Assembly: GCA_016756855.1 (NCBI GenBank)
Contig: JAESPD010000006.1
Coordinates: 47,401-111,400, forward strand
Source: a gamma proteobacterium endosymbiont of Lamellibrachia anaximandri
GTDB lineage: Bacteria; Pseudomonadota; Gammaproteobacteria; Chromatiales; Chromatiaceae
Reading direction: 5' to 3'
DNA: 64,000 nucleotides
Of the stretch, positions 18,174 through 27,091 are shown in pieces. The stretch's first letter is position 1; each line of letters starts with the position of its first letter. The notes beneath the pieces are model-generated. The model was not told where the DNA came from, made no database searches, and saw only the letters and a program-made list of their open reading frames with translations. The translations under genes were made by a program, and so were the position numbers.

Positions 18174-19442
18174 ATGAGAATCCACCTGAAAACCCTCGGC
18201 TGCCGCCTCAACGAAGCGGAACTGGAAACCTGGAGACGCGACTTCGTCGACTTGGGTCATCGGTTGACCAGCGATCCGGAACGGGCGGAGCTCTTGGTAG
18301 TGAACACCTGTGCAGTCACTGAAGAAGCCGTACGGAAATCGCGCAAGCTACTCAACCGCGCCAATAGAGCCAATCCAAACGCCAAGCTGGTAGTCAGCGG
18401 CTGTTACGCCTCTCTGGACCCCACTGCCACGGCCCAGGTGGAGGGTGTTGATCTGGTTATCGGCAACCAGGACAAGGACCGACTGGTCGAGATTGTCGAC
18501 CGTGAGCTGGATCTGAACGTGATGCCGGAGACTGCCACCGAACCGGCGGCAACCGGGCTGCTGGCCAGGGACCGCCAGCGAGCCTTCATCAAGGTTCAGG
18601 ATGGCTGCCGTTATCGCTGCACCTTCTGCATCGTGACTCAGGCCAGAGGTGAAGAGCGCAGCCGTGCGCAATTGGAGATCATCGAAGAGATCAATCAGCT
18701 GCATGATGACGGCATTCAGGAGGTAGTCCTGACAGGGGTCCATATCGGGGGTTATGGCAGCGACAGGGACTCCAATCTGTCCAGCCTGATACGCCAGATA
18801 CTGGCGGAAACCGATATTCCCCGCCTGCGCATCGGCTCGGTCGAGCCCTGGGATCTGCCGGAAAGCTTCTGGGATCTGTTCACCGATCCCCGCCTGATGC
18901 CGCATCTGCATCTGCCGCTGCAGAGCGGCTCCGACAGTGTATTGCGGCGCATGGCCCGCCGTTGTAAAACCGATGAGTATGCCCTGCTGGTGGAACTTGC
19001 CCGCAGCAAGGTAGAGGATCTGAACATTACCACCGATATCATCGTCGGCTTTCCTGGTGAAACCGACAACGAGTGGCAGCAAACGCTGGACTATGTGCAG
19101 CAGATCGGCTTCGGTCACCTGCACATCTTCGCCTACTCACCACGCAGCGGCACCAGGGCGGCCCAACTCACCAACCAAATCAGCCGGGATATCAAACGCA
19201 TCCGCAGCGATGCCCTGCATCGGCTTGGAGATGAGATGAAACAGCAAACCATGGAGACCTATATCGGCCGTACCCTGCCGGTGCTGGTAGAGGGTAGTGG
19301 AGAAAACGGCTGGAGCGGGTACACGTCCAACTACCTGCGGGTGGTTTTCGATGCGCCTGCTGCAGCGCCGCTGGAGAATCAGATTATCGACATCCGCATC
19401 AAAGGATTAACAGATACCGGCGACCGGCTGACCGGTGAATGA
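18174..19442 (+). CDS. mtaB: tRNA t6A37 methylthiotransferase MtaB
   Basis: Radical SAM enzyme that adds a methylthio group to N6-threonylcarbamoyladenosine at tRNA position 37. The N-terminal UPF0004 domain has its cysteines in LKTLGCRLNEAE, NTCAVTEEA and VSGCYA. The radical SAM motif is CRYRCTFC, and a TRAM-like C-terminal domain ends the protein. The GCRLNEAE form and the absence of the MiaB-type N-terminus point to MtaB (YqeV) rather than MiaB. The start MRIHLKTLGC is preferred; an ATG 75 bases upstream would add a non-homologous leader. Stands alone between two minus-strand genes. Confidence 0.9.
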   Translation: MRIHLKTLGCRLNEAELETWRRDFVDLGHRLTSDPERAELLVVNTCAVTEEAVRKSRKLLNRANRANPNAKLVVSGCYASLDPTATAQVEGVDLVIGNQDKDRLVEIVDRELDLNVMPETATEPAATGLLARDRQRAFIKVQDGCRYRCTFCIVTQARGEERSRAQLEIIEEINQLHDDGIQEVVLTGVHIGGYGSDRDSNLSSLIRQILAETDIPRLRIGSVEPWDLPESFWDLFTDPRLMPHLHLPLQSGSDSVLRRMARRCKTDEYALLVELARSKVEDLNITTDIIVGFPGETDNEWQQTLDYVQQIGFGHLHIFAYSPRSGTRAAQLTNQISRDIKRIRSDALHRLGDEMKQQTMETYIGRTLPVLVEGSGENGWSGYTSNYLRVVFDAPAAAPLENQIIDIRIKGLTDTGDRLTGE

Positions 19443-19505
19443 GATCGGCCATAGGGTTCAGCGAAAGCTTAATTTTAGTATTTATTCAGCATAAACCAGG
19501 TAACT

Positions 19506-20063
19506 TTACAGCCCTTTGTCCGCCTCCATCTGCTGCTGCAAGTCCAGACTATTGACGAGATAAGCGATAGATATCCCCAGCTTTCGCGTCCAGCCTAATT
19601 CTACCCGCCAGGGTTCTCCCTCCAACTGCCAGACATGGCGCGCAGTTGCCTCACCACGACGTATTGCACCAATCTTTCCCGCAGTGCTGCGAACATAGGT
19701 GGGATATTGGCTCTGGTCCACTGATTTGCCGTATTTTTCCTGTAAACGACGTTTAAAGTCTTTGAAAGCAACTTGGGAAGCCGGTTCATATGTGTGCAGC
19801 ACCTTGTAAATCGTCCCCTTGAACGCCATAACATAGATCTTGTCTCTATCCACGGAATAGATCACCCCGGATCGCTCGCCCCGCTGCTGTGGCTCTCTCT
19901 GAACAGCCCGCTTTGCAAGCTGGTTGTTCATGCTTCCGCCCAGACAGAAATCGCCGAAGACCTCCCGGATACAGCTCTCTCCAACGGACGCTGCATAACC
20001 CGCCAATGGCAACAACAGAAGAGCGGGAAACAGCAGTTTCGAACGGATTGTTGATTTTCTCAT
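19506..20063 (-). CDS. Exported protein of unknown function
   Basis: Not recognised. The first 24 residues form a Sec signal peptide (basic start, LLFPALLLLPLAGYA, cleavage near AGYA-AS), so the 160-residue mature protein should be periplasmic. Two cysteines near the mature N-terminus (ESCIREVFGDFC) could form a disulfide. The middle part (RSGVIYSVDRDKIYVMAFKGTIYKV) looks like a beta-rich module. Composition is close to that of its neighbours. No operon partner: mtaB converges on it and the HD-GYP gene diverges. Confidence 0.75.
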   Translation of the reverse strand: MRKSTIRSKLLFPALLLLPLAGYAASVGESCIREVFGDFCLGGSMNNQLAKRAVQREPQQRGERSGVIYSVDRDKIYVMAFKGTIYKVLHTYEPASQVAFKDFKRRLQEKYGKSVDQSQYPTYVRSTAGKIGAIRRGEATARHVWQLEGEPWRVELGWTRKLGISIAYLVNSLDLQQQMEADKGL

Positions 20064-20200
20064 TATCCCGGCTTATTCATGGTGGCATCACGATCCGTCG
20101 GCCTGACCTTGCGCACAAGCGAAAGGCTCACGATGATTGAAGGAGAGTACTGAAATTCATAACATCTCACGGTCATGAATAAAATCAGATTCGCCGCCTC

Positions 20201-20206
20201 TATAAT
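20201..20206 (+). promoter_or_regulatory. Possible -10 box ahead of HD-GYP gene
   Basis: A perfect TATAAT stands in an AT-rich stretch of the 309-base divergent gap, in plus orientation. No convincing -35 box is found at 16-18 bases, so this is tentative. The REP pair lies between it and the gene, so any transcript would carry that structured leader. Confidence 0.3.
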
Positions 20207-20240
20207 ATCTGCTAGTCTTCGATCGGAGAAGATGCAATTA

Positions 20241-20322
20241 GCGGATCCGCGACACTTGATCCCCTCATTCACCCTTCGCGCCTGCAGATTCTTGTAGGCC
20301 GGATCAAGCGTAGCGGATCCTG
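20241..20322. repeat. REP-like pair ahead of HD-GYP gene
   Basis: Two units in opposite orientation: 20241-20264 (core GGATCCGCGACACTTGATCC) and 20294-20322 (GTAGGCC head, GGATCAAGCGTAGCGGATCC). Together they could fold into one long stem. The rest of the gap between 20064 and 20372 shows only a possible -10 box. Confidence 0.75.
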
Positions 20323-20372
20323 CAAGCAATAACCAACGATTCAGAAACCACCCGTTGTTTGAGAACAGATAA

Positions 20373-21461
20373 ATGCCGGATACTAAACCCACTCTACTGC
20401 TGGTCGACGATGAACCTGCAAACATTACAGTGCTCATGCACCTGCTGAAAAAGGATTATCGGCTGACTGCAGCCAGAAACGGACTGGAAGCACTGGAACG
20501 AGTGAAAAGCCAGCCAATGCCAGACCTGGTTCTACTGGACATCATGATGCCCGGAATGGACGGCTATGAAGTCTGCCAACGGCTCAAGGCCGATGAGACG
20601 ACCAGTGAGATACCGGTGATCTTTATCACCGCAATGGGTGAAGAGAGTGATCAGACACGGGGGCTGGCACTGGGCGCTGTGGATTACATTACCAAACCTA
20701 TATCCACCGCGATCGTCCTTGCAAGGGTAAAGACACACCTCACACTGAAACAGGCAAGGGAGGCATTGGCGAACCAAAACCAGATTCTGGAAGAGCGGGT
20801 CAAGGCCAGGACCAAAGAACTCGCAATGGCCAAAGACACCACCATTCTTGCCATGGCTACCCTGGCGGAGACCCGTGACAATGAAACAGGTAACCATATT
20901 CGACGCACTCAATACTATGTCAAGGCATTGGCCGAAGCGTTGAGTAAACATCCCAACTTTGCTCCTCTCCTGACGGATGATTATATCGAGCAGCTCTACA
21001 AATCGGCTCCACTGCACGATATCGGCAAAGTAGGCATCCGCGACAGCATCCTTCTGAAACCGGGGAAGTTGACTGAAGAGGAGTTCGAAGAGATGAAGAA
21101 CCACACCATTTATGGAAGAGACGCCATCATCGAGGCGGAGAAACTACAGGGAAATCCCGACTCATCCTTCCTCCAGATTGCCCGTGAAATCGCCTACGGC
21201 CACCATGAAAAGTGGGATGGCAGCGGTTATCCGAACGGTCTTTCCGGCCAGGAAATCCCCTTCTCCGGACGTCTGATGGCGGTCGCTGACGTCTATGATG
21301 CCCTGATCTCAAAAAGGGTATATAAACCCGCTTTTTCTCACGAAAAATCCAGCGATATCATCCGCAAAGGCCGCGGGGGCCATTTTGACCCGGACGTCGT
21401 GGATGCCTTCGAGCGTATCAACGATGAGTTCCATTCAATCGCCAGGAAATTTTCCGACTAG
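20373..21461 (+). CDS. Response regulator with HD-GYP phosphodiesterase domain
   Basis: Two-component output protein likely to hydrolyse cyclic di-GMP. Receiver domain at 5-125 with acidic pocket DDE and phosphoacceptor D56 (LVLLDIMMPGMDGY); a coiled-coil linker at about 125-165; HD-GYP domain at about 165-355 with HD at 215-216, HHE at 277-279 and GYP at 285-287 (HHEKWDGSGYP). All metal-binding signature residues appear intact, so it should be catalytic. No histidine kinase is adjacent, so the partner is elsewhere. A strong terminator follows, so it is probably monocistronic. Confidence 0.93.
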   Translation: MPDTKPTLLLVDDEPANITVLMHLLKKDYRLTAARNGLEALERVKSQPMPDLVLLDIMMPGMDGYEVCQRLKADETTSEIPVIFITAMGEESDQTRGLALGAVDYITKPISTAIVLARVKTHLTLKQAREALANQNQILEERVKARTKELAMAKDTTILAMATLAETRDNETGNHIRRTQYYVKALAEALSKHPNFAPLLTDDYIEQLYKSAPLHDIGKVGIRDSILLKPGKLTEEEFEEMKNHTIYGRDAIIEAEKLQGNPDSSFLQIAREIAYGHHEKWDGSGYPNGLSGQEIPFSGRLMAVADVYDALISKRVYKPAFSHEKSSDIIRKGRGGHFDPDVVDAFERINDEFHSIARKFSD

Positions 21462-21481
21462 TCTCCCTCCAGGAGTGGCAT

Positions 21482-21520
21482 AAAAAAAGGGCTGACGAAA
21501 GATCATCAACCCTTTTTTTA
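21482..21520. terminator. Rho-independent terminator after HD-GYP gene
   Basis: AAAAAAAGGG and CCCTTTTTTT form the outer arms around an inner CTGA/TCA pairing, ending in a T run on the plus strand. The A run gives a T run on the minus strand as well, so it can also act on transcripts reading leftward. Confidence 0.85.
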
Positions 21521-21569
21521 GGTCAGCCGTTACCGTCCTTGCGGTCCCGGCTAAAGTAGTTAGCTCTAG

Positions 21570-22019
21570 CTACTTTTCCTTGCTTTTGGAACCTTTTTTG
21601 TCCTTTTTATTTTTCTTAGTCTTCTTGTCCTTCTTGGCTTTTTTGTCCTTTTTAGCTTTCTTAGCCTTCTTCTCTTTCTTATCTACTTTTGCTTTGGCCT
21701 TTTTATCCTTTTCTTTCTTTGCAGCCTTTTCTTTCTTTCCACTTTTCTTGCTCACCGATGACGCCGCTTTTTCGTGCTTGGCATCAGTCTTACCACTCTT
21801 TTTTGCCTTGCCTGGTTTCGCCCGGCAGTAGCCTTTGACTTTTTTTCCACTTTTGGCTTTGTAGCCTTTCACCCAGGTACAGGAAGAGTTGCCCGAACAG
21901 CTCGATTGACTCATTCCCTTACAGTCGACGGCGGCATTGCCCAGCGGGTGGAACATGGCCAAACACAACAAAAGTCCAAGTATCAGAAGTTTTCTGAAAT
22001 CCCCTTTTACATCAATCAT
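21570..22019 (-). CDS. Small exported protein with cysteine-rich head and lysine-rich tail
   Basis: Not assigned to a known function. The start ATG has AGGAATAGAG just upstream and yields a signal peptide (MIDVKGDFRKLLILGLLLCL...GNAA). The mature head of about 45 residues has four cysteines (DCKGMSQSSCSGNSSCTW, then GYC). The rest, about 90 residues, is almost only K, A, D, E, S and G in repeats such as KKAKKDKK and KEKKAKK. The net charge of the tail is strongly positive. Such a tail could bind DNA, lipopolysaccharide or exopolysaccharide; that is a guess from composition. A longer version starting 60 bases upstream would hide the signal peptide and is rejected. The gene is alone between two terminator-like sites. 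Confidence 0.8.
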   Translation of the reverse strand: MIDVKGDFRKLLILGLLLCLAMFHPLGNAAVDCKGMSQSSCSGNSSCTWVKGYKAKSGKKVKGYCRAKPGKAKKSGKTDAKHEKAASSVSKKSGKKEKAAKKEKDKKAKAKVDKKEKKAKKAKKDKKAKKDKKTKKNKKDKKGSKSKEK

Positions 22020-22179
22020 CTCTATTCCTAAATTTTGTTCAAATAACTCAACAGCGCGATACGCAATTTGCCTGTCCATACATTGGATGGGAAACTAACA
22101 GGCCCGTCAATCCTGGTTACATTTGTTTACAATTCGATATTTCGGCAGCAACTCCAAAACGCTTTTAACACAGTAGTTG

Positions 22180-22208
22180 TTGAAAAAGATCAAATTTCTC
22201 ACGGTAAT
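22180..22208 (+). promoter_or_regulatory. Candidate sigma-70 promoter in gap before malQ
   Basis: TTGAAA (22180-22185), a 17-base spacer and GGTAAT (22203-22208) match the -35/-10 pattern at 5 and 4 of 6 bases. It points toward the terminator at 22371-22404 with no protein gene between them. Confidence 0.4.
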
Positions 22209-22213
22209 TGTCT

Positions 22214-22404
22214 TTAAAAACAAGCATTAAGAAACATTTCCTGATTGTTGCGTTTTCTCAATGCGCCGGCAACTCTGCATATGGTCAAATATTATCAAGT
22301 CAGGCGGGGTGGATTCAGGCAGCATGCCCCACCCATCCAGGCTTATCTCCTCCATCCTCCTTTGGTATATACCGCTTCAGGCTTTTTCTGGAGCGGTTTT
22401 TTTT
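22214..22404 (+). ncRNA. Possible small RNA of about 190 nt
   Basis: This stretch of a gap (22020-22443) with no protein gene is bounded by a candidate promoter and a clear intrinsic terminator on the same strand. Inside, GGGTGG (in GCGGGGTGGATT) can pair with CCACCC (in GCCCCACCCATCC), giving a second stem. The terminator is not well formed in the direction of malQ, so it does not look like the malQ terminator. No known RNA family was recognised. Confidence 0.35.
22371..22404 (+). terminator. Rho-independent terminator, plus strand
   Basis: ACCGCTTCAG and CTGGAGCGGT form a stem (one mismatch) around a GCTTTTT loop, followed by eight T. The minus-strand side lacks a T run, so it acts on plus-strand transcripts only, though no plus-strand protein gene precedes it. 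Confidence 0.8.
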
Positions 22405-22443
22405 CGCCCATTATTTGCATAAAACAACGATATTTCCAGGTCC

Positions 22444-23940
22444 CTAGCGGCCATACTGCATGACCCGATGCCGCAGCCGCCCGGCAAGATCTTCATCCAC
22501 CTGATCCCATCTAAATCGCCACTGCCAGTTTCCCTCGGTGGTCCCCGGAGTATTCATGCGATGATCCTGTCCCAGGCTCAATACATCCTGCATCGGTAAA
22601 ATCGCCATATTGGCGCAGGATGACAAGGCGCATCGAATCAGCGGCCAGGGCATGATCTCCCGGGATCGTCCCAGATAATTGTCTACCTGCTCCCTTTCAG
22701 CATCATCCAGACTGTTATACCAGCCAAGGCTGGTATCGTTATCATGGGTACCTGTATAGACCACTGAATCCCTTGTGTGTCTGAACGGGAGGTACGGGTT
22801 TTCCGCCCCCCCGGAGAAGGCAAACTGCAGAATCTTCATACCTGGCAAGCCGTGACTTTTTCTCAGGGCCTCTACCTCTGGTGTGATGATCCCCAGGTCC
22901 TCCGCCACCAGCTCCAAGTGAGGCAGCGCCTCATATAATTTCTTAAACAGCTTTTCACCAAGGGCGGGAACCCATCTGCCGTTGATTGCCGTCTCCTCCG
23001 TTGACGGGATCTCCCAATAGGCCTCAAAGCCACGAAAATGGTCAATACGGATCAGATCGCAAAGCGCCGATTGGGTCTCCATGCGTTCGATCCAGAACGA
23101 GAAACCATCCTCTTCCATCTGTTCCCATCGATAGAGCGGGTTTCCCCAGCGCTGTCCGGTTTCAGAGAAATAGTCCGGCGGTACGCCAGCTACCACACGG
23201 GGCAGCCCGTTCTCCAACAGATCAAACATCGCCCGATGAGACCAGACCTCCGCGCTGTCTTGAGCGACAAAGATCGGCACATCACCGAATAGAAGGATAC
23301 CGCGCTCGTTGGCGTAGGACTTCAGGCGGAACCACTGACGAAAAAAGAGAAACTGTTCAAAACGGGTATATTGAATCTGGTTACACAGGCGGGCTCTGGC
23401 TTCAGCCAACGCCTGTGGATTTCGGTCCCGTAAAGGAGCGAGCCACTCCCACCAGCATCCACCTTGCTCTGAATGGAGTGCCTGAAACAGACAGTAGTCG
23501 TCCAACCAATGACCCTGCTCGGCACAGAAACGATCGAGTTCGGCTCTATCTTCACCAGAAGCCCGATCCTTGAACCCCTCCCAGGCGAGGCTGAGGGCGA
23601 AGGCGCGTCCGTTGTCGGAGAAGCTACTCTCTTCCAGTGGCAACTCATCCAGCCAACCCTCCTCTATCACCGGTTCAAGGCTGATAAAACGAGGATTGCC
23701 CGCATGCACAGAACTGCTCTGATAGGGTGAGCCGTCAGCCTGGGTCGGACCTACCGGCAGTATCTGCCAAACTGTCATCCCTGCCGCATGGAGAAAGTCA
23801 ACAAACCGGTAGGCATGACTGCCAAGATTCCCAACTTTCCCAGGACCCGGCAGTGAACTGATATGCAACAATATCCCAGCCCGACGGCGATCCAATACCC
23901 CGGGCAGGTTTTCGCCGCCATCGGTCTGGCTATAATCCAT
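22444..23940 (-). CDS. malQ: 4-alpha-glucanotransferase (amylomaltase, GH77)
   Basis: Transfers maltodextrin segments between alpha-1,4-glucans and releases glucose. The 498-residue length is typical of the short bacterial amylomaltases. GH77 catalytic elements are visible: nucleophile aspartate in RIDHFRGFEAYWEIP, acid/base glutamate in VAEDLGIITPEVEAL, and the third aspartate in YTGTHDNDTSLGWY. The N-terminus RRAGILLHISSLPGPG is also characteristic. It is the last gene of a minus-strand run glgC - GH57 - malQ, placing it in glycogen or maltodextrin turnover. Confidence 0.95.
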   Translation of the reverse strand: MDYSQTDGGENLPGVLDRRRAGILLHISSLPGPGKVGNLGSHAYRFVDFLHAAGMTVWQILPVGPTQADGSPYQSSSVHAGNPRFISLEPVIEEGWLDELPLEESSFSDNGRAFALSLAWEGFKDRASGEDRAELDRFCAEQGHWLDDYCLFQALHSEQGGCWWEWLAPLRDRNPQALAEARARLCNQIQYTRFEQFLFFRQWFRLKSYANERGILLFGDVPIFVAQDSAEVWSHRAMFDLLENGLPRVVAGVPPDYFSETGQRWGNPLYRWEQMEEDGFSFWIERMETQSALCDLIRIDHFRGFEAYWEIPSTEETAINGRWVPALGEKLFKKLYEALPHLELVAEDLGIITPEVEALRKSHGLPGMKILQFAFSGGAENPYLPFRHTRDSVVYTGTHDNDTSLGWYNSLDDAEREQVDNYLGRSREIMPWPLIRCALSSCANMAILPMQDVLSLGQDHRMNTPGTTEGNWQWRFRWDQVDEDLAGRLRHRVMQYGR

Positions 23941-23986
23941 ACTACTTATCCTTTTAGGCGACTAACCGGAATCTAATAAAATGGGA

Positions 23987-25693
23987 TCAGTCGTTTTTTT
24001 TCATCACGCCGCCAAGCGCAGGATCACCGCTGCCCTTGGTAAACACCTCTCCAAGATAGGCGGGTTCATTGATGCCCAGTAGCTCATAGAGGTGGGAAAG
24101 TTGGCGACGAAAGAGACTCTCGAAATCACTCACAGTGCCACTGGGGTTGTAGTCACCAAACCACCAGAACCAGTCGGACCCTTCACAGATAGCCAGTTGC
24201 CGTTCAAGTTCATCCATCTGCTGTGTAGAAAAGTCACCATCAGCAACCGCCTGATCATAGGCTACTTTTGCATCCCCCAGCATGTCCCATGCCCGGTTCT
24301 TGTCATGATCGCCGATCCAGGTCGAGAAGGTGCCATAGACCCAACTGCCGGCAACCAGTTTTGGAAGCCTTGGAGAGGGCTTTGCCTGCTGCGCAAGCGA
24401 CTCGGAAAATGTGGTTAGCTCAAAACGCGGATGGTTTGACAGCCGGTCATACATGGCGTTCAGAAAGTAACTGCCATTATGGGGGTAGTACTCCCAGGCA
24501 TTTTCCCCGTCCATGATGATGGATACCACCGCATTGGGATTATCCCCACAGGCGTTGGCAATATTCTCCAAATGGTTGATCAGATCTCCAACTGCGTCAT
24601 CGGCATGCCAGTCACCATAGGTAAAACCGATCAGATCAGAGAGACCGTCATCCCGGAAAAACATGTTCAGACCACCCTCCCGAACCCGGTAGGGAGTATG
24701 GACCCAATTTTCCGGCATATGATCGCCTTCACTGCTGACAGAGAGGCTGTTGTGCAATACCTGCTGACCGGTTGCGGCCCAGAGAAACCCCTCCTCTTCC
24801 AGCAGTTTGAGCGTTACTTCACTCACCGCACCCTCTGATGGCCAACATCCGGCAGGCGAGAAGCCAAAGTGTTTCTTAAACACTTCAACGCCTTTACGTA
24901 CATGCCAGCGCGCCCTCGCCTCCCCGCCCGGATAGCTTTTCAGCTCGGGCATTTCCGCATAGGGCATCGTCTCTTTGGTTGACTCGATATCGATCAACAA
25001 AGGCACGATCGGGTGAGCATAGGGGGTGACGGAGAGTTCCACCTGCCCATTTTCAGCCAGTTTGCGATAACGGTCTGTTACCCGGGTCAACTCTTCACCG
25101 ATCAACTCCACCAGGCGACGCCGGTCACTGATATCATAACCATACCCCTTACTCTGCAGTGAACGAATGCGAATATCGTTGAGTCGTACGCACTCACCCA
25201 CCCAGGCCAGGTGATACCAGACGAGAAGATCCACCATGAAGTGATCGTTCAAATAGGGTATGAGCGTCTCCTCCTCCAACACTTTGGAGGCGAGATCAGC
25301 CAGTCGGGAATAGTGCTTGAAACGCTGGATCAAACGACGCTCATTGGCACGCAGGCAGGCTGAAACCAGCTCCTTGCGGGAATCCTGGTCCACCGGAAGT
25401 CCTGGCCCGGCAAGCGCCGCCAGTAGTGGATCACGGATCAGTGTTCCGAACTCCAGCCAGGCTTTGATCTGACCCGCATAGTCGTCGATCTGCTCCAGCA
25501 GAACCGGGGCAAAATTCACCACCGCCTTCGACTTGGGATTGTGCTCCAGGTGGGCCGCCATATCCGCATAGTCCTTGATACCGTGCAGATAGACCCAGGG
25601 AAGATGGTAATCGCTATGCTCCGGCCCCTTGTAGTAGGGCTGATGCATATGCCAGCAGAAGACTACCTTCAACCGGTTCTTACTCTCACTCAT
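23987..25693 (-). CDS. Glycoside hydrolase family 57 (alpha-amylase or glucanotransferase)
   Basis: Cytoplasmic alpha-glucan-active enzyme of 568 residues. GH57 marks are the N-terminal CWHMHQPYY with its HQP motif, the nucleophile glutamate around residue 285 in CWPSEGAVSEVTL, and the aspartate in FFRDDGLSDLIGF around 344. The region WHADDAVGDLINHLENI and the VSIIMDGENAWEYYP strand are also typical. No signal peptide. It lies between malQ and glgC with short gaps, consistent with one operon for glycogen metabolism. Whether it cleaves or transfers cannot be decided from sequence. Confidence 0.9.
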   Translation of the reverse strand: MSESKNRLKVVFCWHMHQPYYKGPEHSDYHLPWVYLHGIKDYADMAAHLEHNPKSKAVVNFAPVLLEQIDDYAGQIKAWLEFGTLIRDPLLAALAGPGLPVDQDSRKELVSACLRANERRLIQRFKHYSRLADLASKVLEEETLIPYLNDHFMVDLLVWYHLAWVGECVRLNDIRIRSLQSKGYGYDISDRRRLVELIGEELTRVTDRYRKLAENGQVELSVTPYAHPIVPLLIDIESTKETMPYAEMPELKSYPGGEARARWHVRKGVEVFKKHFGFSPAGCWPSEGAVSEVTLKLLEEEGFLWAATGQQVLHNSLSVSSEGDHMPENWVHTPYRVREGGLNMFFRDDGLSDLIGFTYGDWHADDAVGDLINHLENIANACGDNPNAVVSIIMDGENAWEYYPHNGSYFLNAMYDRLSNHPRFELTTFSESLAQQAKPSPRLPKLVAGSWVYGTFSTWIGDHDKNRAWDMLGDAKVAYDQAVADGDFSTQQMDELERQLAICEGSDWFWWFGDYNPSGTVSDFESLFRRQLSHLYELLGINEPAYLGEVFTKGSGDPALGGVMKKND

Positions 25694-25708
25694 GATTGAT
25701 TTTTCTCG

Positions 25709-26974
25709 TTATCGTACGTGATGAATGACCTGCCCCAGCATCTCCGGCGTTACCAATACCACACCACCATCAGATACCAAGAAACGTTCCGCATCGGCTA
25801 CGGTATCTTCGCCAATGACAGTGCCTTCGGGAATCTCGCAACCTCGATCAATGACTGCTTTGCGAATACTGCAGTTGCGCCCGATATTGACATCAGGCAG
25901 CACCACCGAATCCTCAACTGAACTGTAGGAGTTGACCCTGACGTTGGAAAACAGCAGGGAGTTTCTCACGGTCGCCCCGGAGATAACGCAACCGCCGGAG
26001 ACCATCGAATCCACAGCCATGCCACGCCGTTCTTCATCATCAAAAACGAATTTAGCCGGCGGCAGCTGCTCCTGATAGGTCCAGATAGGCCAGCTCCGAT
26101 CATACAGGTTCAGCGGCGGAGTCACCCCGATCAGCTCCAGATTGGCTGACCAAAATGCATCGATAGTACCCACATCGCGCCAATAGGCCTGTTTCCCGCT
26201 CTCTACATCATTGAACGGGTAGGCCATGATACGGTACTTTTCGATGACTTTCGGGATAATATCCTTACCAAAGTCATGGGATGAATCCGGCGTATCCGCA
26301 TCCTTTATCAGTTGCTCAAAGAGGAACTTGGTGTTGAAGACATAAATACCCATGGAGGCCAACGCCACATCGTCCCGCCCCGGCATGTGCTGGGGATTGT
26401 CCGGCTTCTCGGAGAACTCTAGGATGCGGTACTCATCGTCGACGCTCATCACGCCGAACTCTTTTGCAGTTTCCAGGTCCACCTCGATACAACCCACCGT
26501 CATATCAGCACCCGATTCAACGTGTTCCGCCACCATGGTGCCGTAGTCCATCTTGTAGATGTGATCACCTGCCAGGATCAACACATAATCCGGTGCGTGA
26601 CTGCGCAAGATATCCAGATTTTGGTAGACCGCGTCAGCAGTCCCCTCATACCAACTGCTTTCGATGCGCTGCTGGGCTGGAAGCAGCTCCACGAACTCGC
26701 CAAATTCGCCCCGCAGAAATCCCCAACCGCGCTGGATGTGCAGAATCAGAGAGTGCGCCTTGTACTGAGTCAGCACACCAATACGGCGAATACCGGAATT
26801 AATACAATTCGACAGTGGAAAATCCACAATCCGAAATTTCCCCCCGAAAGGAACCGAAGGCTTGGAGCGCCATTGGGTCAAATCTTTCAGGCGTGAACCC
26901 CGTCCTCCCGCCAAAATGAGTGCCAGTGTGTTCCTCGTCAGGCGACTGACAAAACGTGGATTTTGGTCGGACAT
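25709..26974 (-). CDS. glgC: Glucose-1-phosphate adenylyltransferase
   Basis: Makes ADP-glucose from glucose-1-phosphate and ATP, the committed step of bacterial glycogen synthesis. The nucleotide-binding loop [16 protein letters not shown], the substrate motif SFEKPDN-like EFSEKPDN, and the C-terminal left-handed beta-helix repeats ([15 protein letters not shown]..) are visible. The chosen ATG has GGAGGG at good spacing and gives 421 residues, the normal length; a start 20 codons upstream is not supported. It is divergent from glgB with 117 bases between. Confidence 0.96.
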   Translation of the reverse strand: MSDQNPRFVSRLTRNTLALILAGGRGSRLKDLTQWRSKPSVPFGGKFRIVDFPLSNCINSGIRRIGVLTQYKAHSLILHIQRGWGFLRGEFGEFVELLPAQQRIESSWYEGTADAVYQNLDILRSHAPDYVLILAGDHIYKMDYGTMVAEHVESGADMTVGCIEVDLETAKEFGVMSVDDEYRILEFSEKPDNPQHMPGRDDVALASMGIYVFNTKFLFEQLIKDADTPDSSHDFGKDIIPKVIEKYRIMAYPFNDVESGKQAYWRDVGTIDAFWSANLELIGVTPPLNLYDRSWPIWTYQEQLPPAKFVFDDEERRGMAVDSMVSGGCVISGATVRNSLLFSNVRVNSYSSVEDSVVLPDVNIGRNCSIRKAVIDRGCEIPEGTVIGEDTVADAERFLVSDGGVVLVTPEMLGQVIHHVR

Positions 26975-27091
26975 AAAACTACCCTCCGTGACCTTCTGCA
27001 GATAACAACGACAGCGACCGATAAAGACCCGCATCGACGCTGCCTTATGGTACCATCATGTTCCCTCGACGCGTAGCCGTTACTGTCCGGA

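Noticed and set aside
21580..21831. Phenylalanine-rich plus-strand frame opposite the lysine-rich tail
   Set aside because: TTT/TTC runs are simply the complement of AAA/GAA lysine and glutamate codons.
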